Positions 43,881 to 53,000 of a stretch of DNA of 64,000 nucleotides are shown one piece after another; the first letter of the stretch is position 1, and every line of letters begins with the position of its first letter. A program made the position numbers and the translations under genes. The DNA comes from Collimonas fungivorans Ter331 (lineage in GTDB: Bacteria > Pseudomonadota > Gammaproteobacteria > Burkholderiales > Burkholderiaceae_D): the NCBI RefSeq assembly GCF_000221045.1, contig NC_015856.1, positions 2,114,687 through 2,178,686 on the forward strand, written 5' to 3'. The notes beneath the pieces are model-generated. The model was not told the origin of the DNA, made no database searches, and saw only the letters and a program-made list of their open reading frames with translations.

Positions 43881-46103
43881 ATGCGCCGTCGAATATTAAA
43901 ACTGGTCAACCTAGGTCTTGTCTCAGGGCGAAAACAACCTGCTTCGACTCATGCGTTTTCCGTTCATGATGTGATCTGGGCGATGGGGAGTTTTTGTGGG
44001 TTGAACGGAAAACCGTTTGACAGCAATCTGCTGCTACAGCAATTTCCACCCCCCTACGGTGCCGACTCGATTGTTCATGCCGGACGTGCTTTAGGCTTCA
44101 AGATCAAGCGCAAGGACTGCGATAGCAAGGCGTTAGCTGTATTGCATCTACCATGTCTGGTCATCATGAATGGCCAGGAGGTCGACAATCAGCTCTCCAA
44201 TGCCTCGGCAAAAGCGGCTAACGATGTCGATATCGAACCAGCGCCAAGAACAAGCCGCCCTGCAATCATCGTTCAAATCAATGATGGCAACGTCGTCTTG
44301 TTCGAAGCCGGAAGCAATACGCCCAAGACCTTGACCCAGGACGAATTCGCGGCTTCCTATGCTGGAACCGTGTTCCAACTCGCGCTGAATGCCAAAATAA
44401 TCAAGGATCCAGACGGTGCGCAAGCCGCCCAGAGCAAATTCGGTTTCAACTGGTTTATCCCCGAACTTCTCAAGCACCGGCGCGTATGGCGCGACGTGCT
44501 GATTGCTTCGCTGATTATTCAGTTACTGGCGCTTGGTACGCCACTATTTACGCAAGTCGTTATCGATAAAGTAGTAGTGCATCGCACAGAAAGCACGCTG
44601 ATTGTCATCGCCATCGGCCTGGGTGTCTTCATGCTGTTCTCGGCGCTGTTGTCGTGGGTGCGCCAGTATCTGGTTCTGCACACCGGAAACCGGGTCGACG
44701 CCGTCCTGGGCAGTGCGGTTTTCGATCATCTTTTCAAGCTGCCGACACGCTATTTCGAACATCGCCCGACCGGCGTCATCGCTGCACGCTTGCATGGGGT
44801 GGAAAGCATTCGTGAATTTGTCGCCAGTGCCGCCGTGTCGTTGATTCTTGATTTACCGTTCTTGCTGATCTTCGTCGGCATCATGTTCTATTACAACGTC
44901 ACCTTGACCCTGGTTGCCTTGTCGCTGATCGGCGCCATCGTCGTGCTTAGTTTAATCATGGCGCCAGTGTTCCGCGATCGCCTCAATCATCAATTTTTGC
45001 TGGGTGCGCGTAACCAGGCATTCATTACCGAATATGTGTCTGGCCTGGAAACCGTCAAGAGCTTGCAGATGGAGCCGCAACTCTCAGCACGCTACGGCGA
45101 CTATCTGGCCGACTACCTGCAGGCGGGTTTCAGGATGAAGCAGATCGCCAATACTTATAACGTGGTAGCCAACGGCATCGAACAATTCATGTCGTTGATG
45201 ATCCTGGTAGTCGGCGCGTATACCGTGATGCATAACAGCGATTTCACGATCGGTATGCTGATCGCCTTCCAGATGTTTGCCGGCAGAGTCTCGCAACCGA
45301 TGCTGCGCATCGTCGGTTTGTGGCAGCAGTTTCAAACGGCGAATATGTCGGTGCAGCGCCTGGGCGACATCATGAATGCGCCGAAAGAACCGTATTCGAT
45401 CCTGCCTAGTCGCCTGCGTGAGAGCAAGGGGAGCATTGAAATCGACAATCTGAGTTTTCGGTACGGCGAAAATTTGCCGTATCTGTATCAGAATTTTGGC
45501 TTAAAGGTCAGCCCCGGCAAAGTGATTGCGATCATGGGGCCTTCCGGTTCCGGTAAGAGCACGCTGACCAAGCTATTACAAGGTTTTTATGTTCCATCAG
45601 ACGGCCAGATCAAATTAGACGGCAACGATATCCGCTATCTCTCCGCGAATGAATTACGCCATTACTTCGGCGTTGTGCCGCAGGAGACCGTCCTGTTCTC
45701 CGGCACTATCTACGACAACCTGTTGATGGCGAATCCGCATGCAACCTTCGACCAGGTTGTCCATGCCTGCCGCATGGCGGAAATTCACGACACTATTGAG
45801 CGTCTTCCACAGGCCTACCAAACCGAGATCGGCGAGCGTGGCGTCGGGCTATCCGGTGGCCAAAAACAGCGGATGGCGATTGCCAGAGCCTTGCTGAAAC
45901 AGCCGAAGATTCTGGTATTCGATGAAGCTACCAGCAGTCTCGATTCAGCGACCGCCGAACATTTTGCGGGGACGATCAATCAATTGAAGGGAAAGGTAAC
46001 GATGCTGTTTATTACCCATGCATTGCCGAGGAATTTATTGGTAGATGAAGTAGTGAGGATTGGTGGCGGGTTGATACAGGCGCCCTTGGAGCGAGTGTCA
46101 TGA
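43881..46103 (+). CDS. Type I secretion ATP-binding/permease protein (HlyB-like)
   Basis: 740 aa from ATG 43881; a GTG at 43863 is also in frame and neither has a clear ribosome site. Inner-membrane exporter of the type I system. N-terminal C39-like domain (about 30-150) lacks the catalytic Cys (FSVHDVIWAMGSFCG), so it binds rather than cleaves substrate, as in HlyB. Six helices follow (about 195-445), then the ATPase: Walker A GPSGSGKST near 554, LSGGQKQR, VFDEATSSLD and FITHAL. Partners are the HlyD-like and TolC-like genes at 55450 and 56826. Its stop overlaps the next gene. Confidence 0.93.
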   Translation: MRRRILKLVNLGLVSGRKQPASTHAFSVHDVIWAMGSFCGLNGKPFDSNLLLQQFPPPYGADSIVHAGRALGFKIKRKDCDSKALAVLHLPCLVIMNGQEVDNQLSNASAKAANDVDIEPAPRTSRPAIIVQINDGNVVLFEAGSNTPKTLTQDEFAASYAGTVFQLALNAKIIKDPDGAQAAQSKFGFNWFIPELLKHRRVWRDVLIASLIIQLLALGTPLFTQVVIDKVVVHRTESTLIVIAIGLGVFMLFSALLSWVRQYLVLHTGNRVDAVLGSAVFDHLFKLPTRYFEHRPTGVIAARLHGVESIREFVASAAVSLILDLPFLLIFVGIMFYYNVTLTLVALSLIGAIVVLSLIMAPVFRDRLNHQFLLGARNQAFITEYVSGLETVKSLQMEPQLSARYGDYLADYLQAGFRMKQIANTYNVVANGIEQFMSLMILVVGAYTVMHNSDFTIGMLIAFQMFAGRVSQPMLRIVGLWQQFQTANMSVQRLGDIMNAPKEPYSILPSRLRESKGSIEIDNLSFRYGENLPYLYQNFGLKVSPGKVIAIMGPSGSGKSTLTKLLQGFYVPSDGQIKLDGNDIRYLSANELRHYFGVVPQETVLFSGTIYDNLLMANPHATFDQVVHACRMAEIHDTIERLPQAYQTEIGERGVGLSGGQKQRMAIARALLKQPKILVFDEATSSLDSATAEHFAGTINQLKGKVTMLFITHALPRNLLVDEVVRIGGGLIQAPLERVS

Positions 46104-46981
46104 TAAAGGAAAATAGAATGGGCATTAGATTAATCCAGCGGTTTTTCGCTGTAAGTGTTGCACTGGTCCTGGGAATGGGCGTCGGTGATCAAGTGGCATA
46201 TGCCGTAGATAGTCCGCAACCGCCGCTGATGCGGTTGGATGCACCGGTGACACTTACCAATTCGGTCCTATTCGATTTTGGGTACGGGCAGATTTTGCGC
46301 GTTCCAAAAATATTGTTTCCTCCATCGATCATTCCGAAAGACCCACATCAACCGCTTAAGGCGCAGATGTTGTCGATGACTTTTCAATTTCCAGACATGG
46401 TGCAAGGTGGTTATTCGAGTGGCATGGATACTATCTTTGACATGCAGGCTGGCCGGCACGTTCGGAACCCGGATCGATTTCCGGTCAATATTGTGTGGAT
46501 GTTTTACTCCGACGAAGAAATGGCGAATCTACCCTGGGAGCGTAGGGCGGAAATACCATTTTTAGACGTCCGGCCCACGAGAATGTTCCGAAACCAAGTA
46601 CAGGGAATCAGTGACTTTGCTCAATATGAGCATCGCTCTTTTGTGCCGCCAACGATCGTCGACTCGAAATACAAGGGGCTTAGAGAGGTGCATTTCGCGA
46701 TTCTTGACCAAGCTTACTATGACAAACAAGTCAAGCTGGCAAAGGAACGTGGTGTTAATTGGGAGGCGGCACAACGGACTACTTACATCGAAGGAGTCGG
46801 CAGTCCATACGAACTCCTGATGGAGTGTGATCATCCTAGTTCACTCAAATGCCAGGCCTATGTTTACAGTAAGAGTAGTCATTTCCAGTACCGGATGATC
46901 TTCCCGCCGGAAGCGGTTGCCCACGCTGACGAACTCATCAGAACAATCAACAGAATGGTCGATGGCTGGATTCAAAAATAA
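46100..46981 (+). CDS. Exported protein of unknown function in the type I secretion locus
   Basis: 293 aa. The signal peptide is clear (RLIQRFFAVSVALVLGMGVGDQVAYA), so the mature protein, about 260 residues, is periplasmic or beyond. No domain recognised; the mature part is rich in aromatic residues and Met with motifs such as MTFQFPDMVQGGYSSGM, NIVWMFYSDEE and a C-terminal FQYRMIFPPEAVAHADELI. One Cys pair (MECDHPSSLKCQAY) may form a disulfide. It is coupled to the transporter gene (ATGA) and stands 47 bp before the RTX gene, so an accessory role, such as maturation of or immunity to the RTX protein, is possible but unproven. Confidence 0.65.
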   Translation: MIKENRMGIRLIQRFFAVSVALVLGMGVGDQVAYAVDSPQPPLMRLDAPVTLTNSVLFDFGYGQILRVPKILFPPSIIPKDPHQPLKAQMLSMTFQFPDMVQGGYSSGMDTIFDMQAGRHVRNPDRFPVNIVWMFYSDEEMANLPWERRAEIPFLDVRPTRMFRNQVQGISDFAQYEHRSFVPPTIVDSKYKGLREVHFAILDQAYYDKQVKLAKERGVNWEAAQRTTYIEGVGSPYELLMECDHPSSLKCQAYVYSKSSHFQYRMIFPPEAVAHADELIRTINRMVDGWIQK

Positions 46982-47028
46982 GTCGGTTTACGGATTTTCA
47001 TTAATTTCAATCTTATCTTGGTTCACAA

Positions 47029-50000
47029 ATGACTGATACACACACACCCTCGCAAATGCCGTTTGACGCCGGTCAACTACAGAAAATACGAACTCTACTG
47101 AAACAACAAGGTTTATTGGATGCTAATGGAAAAGTCGTAGACACGTTGGCGACGTTTGGAAATAGCCCGCCGAAAGGCGCCTTCGCACCGATCTATGCCG
47201 AAATTTCTAAGATTATTAGCGCAGTCGGCTCAACGGTAGACCCCAAGATTCAGTACTGGTTTTCAAAGGCCGCTGACATCAACAATGATGTTACGAGTGA
47301 CCCGGCAGACGATTACATTCGCGGCGTCACGCAATATGGTCTGGCAATGCGGCATAAACTCGATGGACTGTCTCAATCAGCAATCGACATAGGGTTACAG
47401 CAGACCTCCAACCTGATAGGTGAAAACGTCATCAATGAAATATTGGGTGATGGTGGAATACCTGATTTTGGGTACATGATCTCCGGGGATATCAGCGCTG
47501 CGATCGGAAATGACGCCTTGGGTAGATTTCAGCAGGATGCAGGTGGTTGGGGAGGCTCCTTTTACTATTGGAATGCGCCGCTGAACTACGGGACTACGCT
47601 TCCGGTAATAAGCGTCGGCAATGTCATTGCCAATGGTGGCACGGTGTTGACGAACGGTGCCGCGGTAACCTACCCATCTTCGCTGAAGGAATTCTATTAC
47701 GCCAACAGTAATGCATCGGCTGATTTTGCGATTCCGGAAATCAGTACGGTTGCGGCCTCCTCGTCCGTCGGCGGCATTTTGGGGACTCTTATCACGCAAG
47801 GTGGGCTTCCAAATTTCCCCAAAGCCGTGAACGATGCATGGGTCGCAGTTTTATCGGGATCGCAGGCCCAAACACCAATTATGGTTAAGGCGAAGCTGTT
47901 TGCTGACACTATCGAGGTTTTAATTGGTCGTTTTCTTACGGGTAATTTCGTACCGGGCCCCCATTCGACCGGGCAGCCGACGATTTTGGTGTCCAATAAC
48001 GCGGTCACGACAACCTATAGTAACAACGGTATTATTACTCAGAACTTCGGATCGAGCGGAAATGACTCTCTGCAATGGCAAAATGCTGCTGGTGTCATCG
48101 GCAATGTCTCCATTGATGCCTCTGGTGCTATTCGTATCGATGCGAACAATGCCACTGAAGTAGCTGTCATTGACTCCGATAGCCGGATTGATTACGTGAA
48201 AGGGAGCGGTGCACGTATCGTTGGCTCCAGCGGCGATCAGGACACGCTCTACGGTGGTGTCGGCAGCAGCACCTATGTGCTACAGACATTAACGACTGGT
48301 ATCAAAGACACTATTGACGACCAAGACGGGCTTGGCTCTCTTTACGTCGGTTCGAACCTCATCAATGGCAAGGGTGCGCAAACTGGGCAACAAGCCAATT
48401 CCTGGAGCGATGCCAATGGAACCTTGTACCAATTTGTCCCCTTGTCCGCAGATGCCCAGATAGGGACAATGTTGATTTCAGGCGGTAACTTCATTGGCCC
48501 GGGCCAGATTGCCATCAATGATTTTGATCTGGGCAAAGCGGTAACGGACGCAAACGGCGATCTCGGTATTCATCTCAGCCAGGAGATCGGCCTCACAGCC
48601 GACACTAGCGAAACAAATCTTTTTGCCAATGGCATGCCGGCCAATCAAAAAGCCGATGTTGCTCTAGGCAATAGTCAAACTTTCACCGTCCATGCGTTGG
48701 CCGATAGTACAGCAGCACAAACCATCCAACTGGCTCTATCAGGCGGTGGCTCGTACGCTCTATCTACCGGCGCCACTCAGACTGCATTCAACGGCAAGAT
48801 ATCGGTCACGATTGCTGCAGGTCAGGATTCAGCAACGTTTTCATTAATCGATTTATCCAATACCAATCAAGCTGACGCACCGACGCTCACCGCCACGTAT
48901 ACAGATACCAATGGCACCGTCACGAGTAACACTCTCGCAATTACCTTTGACCATCCCGCTGCCGATCCAAGCACGCCACCCACAGTCGTCGGCACCGTTT
49001 CCACAGCCCCGGTATCGATCGACGGCAGTAAGTACAACTACACCGAATTTAATGGAGATGGCCTCGTCACCGGGAATAGTGGCGGAAACGGAATTTTAAC
49101 TGGTGACGGTAACAGCGTCATCAACGGAAGTGGCGCGTTGGATGTCATTATTGCAGGGAATGGCAATAACCAAATTTATGCAAATGTACAAACAGATGTT
49201 GCCACAGCTCTTACACAAGCTAAAGCTGCCCAGGCTTCGGGTAAAAGAGGGGATCTCATCTCGGTCGGCAATGGAAACAATACCATTGTGGGTGGCAATG
49301 GTAATGATGCGGTTTTTACGGGATCGGGAAACAACACCCTGATTCTTGGATCTGGGGCCGTTACAGTCACAGGGGGAGTAATCGTACATTCACCTATATC
49401 GGGTGAAGGAGTCGCGAACTGGGCTTCATCGACGGAATTTTCTTCCGATGTGGGGGCGGAGACCACTGACACCGGTGGAATTGTAAGAGACAGCACCGGT
49501 TTCAATGCACCCAATCCCTATTACGCTAACTACATTAGTGACACCCCCGTTGGTATTGGCAACGACACTATTTTTGGAGGAACCGGTAATAGCGTGTATT
49601 ACCTGTCGAATGGCAATAACTACCTGGATGCAGGCGGTGGCAATGATTTCATTGGGGCAGGTGTCGGTAACAACACTATTTTTGGCGGGATAGGTAACGA
49701 TACGATCAGAGGGGCCGGCGGAAATAATTACATTAACGCTGAGTCTGGCAATGATTTGATTGCAGCCTATGGCGGGAACAACACCATCGTCGGTGGTACG
49801 GGCAACGATACGATTTTTTCTGGCGACAATACGTCTAATTGGGCAAGCTCAATCACGACTGAGAATAATTATATTAATGGTGGTTCCGGTAAGTCAGTGA
49901 TCTATGGCGCAGGCGGCAACGATACGTTGATTGGCGGTACTGGCAACGTCACCATCTATGGCGGCGACGGCACCGAGGACATTACCGGTGGTTCAGGCCA

Positions 50001-53000
50001 CGACGTGCTGTATGGCGGATCCGGAACAGACGTCATTCATGCCGGTGACGGCGGTACGGCCGATAGTGCGACCAGTATCTATGCTGGAAGCGGTAATACG
50101 ACCATATATGGAGGCGGCGGCACTGACGTCATCTATGGCAGTAGTGGAACCGAAGTCATTTATGCCGGGGATGGCGGCAATGCTACTGCAGCAACACAAA
50201 TTCATGCCGGGAATGGCAATGTCACCGTATATGGCGGATTGGGAACCGACCAAATTGCCGGTGGCTCCGGGACCGATGTGCTCTATGCCGGTGATGGGGG
50301 GACTGCTGATGGTCCGACCACGGTATTTGCCGGCACTGGCAGCGACACGTTATATGGTGGTGCCGGAGTTGATATATTAGATGCCACAAATGGTAACAAC
50401 GTATTGCTGGTGGCCGGTAGTGGTGATGCGACCTTGCTCGGTGGTAGCGGTGACGATACGTTAATAGCGGGGGGCGGCACTGACAAGCTCGTAGGTGGCG
50501 CAGGTAATAATGCCTATGTGTTTAACGCCGGATTCGGTCAAGCCGAAATTTCCTCGACAAGTGGTTCTGACGTTATCCAGTTCGGTGCTGGCATTTCCGC
50601 CAGTGACCTGACTGTTACTGCCGCTCTGGCTGCCGATGGTTCGGGAGTGTTGGAGATCGAGGGTGCCGGCACCATTTTGGTCGACAGTGGACTAAGTAGC
50701 GCCGTGAGCGCAGTAAATTTCGCTGATGGCACTTCCTTGACCATAGCGCAGTTGATTGCACAGACCGGCGCTCAGTCTGAGACGATTGCTGGTGCCACTG
50801 GCAATATTTTGTTCAGCACCGGGGCGGGCGATTCGGTCCAGGGCGGCAGCGGCAACGACACGCTGTCAGCTTGGGGCGGCAAGGCGACCCTTACCGCAGG
50901 AAGCGGTAACAATGTCTTGTATGCCGGGGGCGGGAACGACCTGTTGGTGGGTGCTGCCGGCAACGACACACTGATAGCCGGTGCTGGTAACGACACATTG
51001 ATTTCAGGAACCGGTGCCGACACATTGGTGAGCAATAGTAGCGGCACTACTTTTGTCGTGAATAATGTCCAGGATGTGATCCAACTACCGTCTTCGCAGA
51101 ATCAAAACGACACAATTGTCTCGTCAGTCGACTATGTGCTGCCTGATGCGATTACAACCTTGACACTGACCGGTTCAGCCAATCTAGCTGGGACTGGGAA
51201 TACATGGAATTCGGTCATTACAGGAAATGCAGGTAACGATATATTGACCGCAGTGTCAGGGGAAACGACGCTGATTGCAGGGGCCGGCACGGATACCATG
51301 ATCGGCAGCGCCGGCGATACGGTCTTTGTGGTCAATAGTTTGAATGACGTGCTGGTGGAACAGGCCGTACATGGTACCGCTACAGTACAGACGAATCTCA
51401 GTTACACGCTGGCGTCGAATTTCGACAATTTGATACTGACTGGCAGCGCCAATCTGGTCGGTACCGGTAATGATCTAAACAACCAACTCACTGCAAACGG
51501 TGGCAATGACACGCTGATTGCCGGCGGCGGCAACGATACCTTGCTTGGTGGAAGCGGAAATGACCGGTTGATCGCCGGCAGCGGGAATGACAGTCTGAAT
51601 GGTGGCGCAGGGATCGATACCCTGGTTGCAGGCAGCGGTAACGATGTCATGAGCGCTCAAACTGGCAGTACCTATGTATTTAATCAGGGATTTGGTCAAA
51701 CCGAAATCTATAATGCGGCGGGCAGCACTTTACAGTTTGGTGCCGGTATTGCCCCGTCCGACCTGACATTGAGTTTGACACTCTATGGCAATACACCATC
51801 AATTATCCTTACTGACAGTGCTGGTGGCACAGTCACTGTCGATGGCGGACTATCCACTGCAAATAATACAACTTATGCATTTGCCGATGGCGCCACTCTC
51901 AATCTGAACCAATTGATTGCCCAGACACAATCCACACCTGTCACGCTCGCCGGCCAGGAAGGTAATTTGGTTTTTGCAGCGCACGGCAATGCATCGCTGG
52001 TCGGCAGCAGCGGTAACGACACGCTATATGGTTGGGGCAATAGCGATACCTTGGTTGCCGGCTCCGGCAACAACACACTGTACGGCGAGGATGCGAATGA
52101 TATTCTTGTTGGCGGAACGGGACTTGATACCTTGTACGGCGGCACGGGTAACGACACGATGATTGCCGGTACTGGCGAGAATACCTTGGTAGGTGGTCAG
52201 TCCAATGATACGTTCATGCTAACAGAAGGTGGCGTGACGACTATCAATTCCAGTACCCAATCCGGCATCGAGACGCTCTGGTTGCCGGAAAAAATGCGCC
52301 TTTCCGATTTCTTCGCGGTACAAGTTGGGCAGGATCTTTATATCAACTCCAACTCTCTGGACACAACGACGATTATTAACGGGTATTTCAATACGCAACC
52401 GCAAAGTGTCGGCTGGGTACTGGGCGGCGATAATGATAGTCCCGTCTTTTTACAAACATGGGTAGCTGCACAGCAGGCCAATTTGACTGGTGGCGCAATT
52501 GACTACAGCAGCAAGATCAGCGCGTTGGAGCAGGCGTATAAGGCGCAGTTGAACGCTGATTTGACATCGATAGGCAAGAACGGCACTTGGTTAGATGACA
52601 GTGTTGGCCGCGCCAATGTCGGCGATTACTATAGCAACAACGCTAGTGGAGTTGCCGGGACGGTGGTGAACTATCTCTTTAATGGCGTCAGGCTCGACAA
52701 GCTTACCGTTAGCGGCGGGAACTTGACACTCAGTTCGATTGACGACAATGTTGATACGACACAAGTACATGAGACCACCGTTACGGGATTTAAGACGGTG
52801 CCGGTTTATAAGTTGGTGCAGTTAACTACTGGAACTGTTGTGGATATGGGGCCGCCTTCCTCTACTGGAGGAGGGAGCAATCTCTCATCTGATGAACTCA
52901 ATTTACTACCGAATGGAGACGTTGGATTTATTGTGCCGGGTCTGATGCGAGAAGTTCAAGCAGGCACTATAAGCCAGGCATATACCTATCAAGCCTCCAC

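Noticed and set aside
49060-52220. Short repeated units that could suggest a CRISPR array or satellite
   Set aside because: The repeats are in frame, encode GGxGxD nonapeptides and vary at third positions; they are RTX coding repeats. No CRISPR-like repeat/spacer structure exists in the window.
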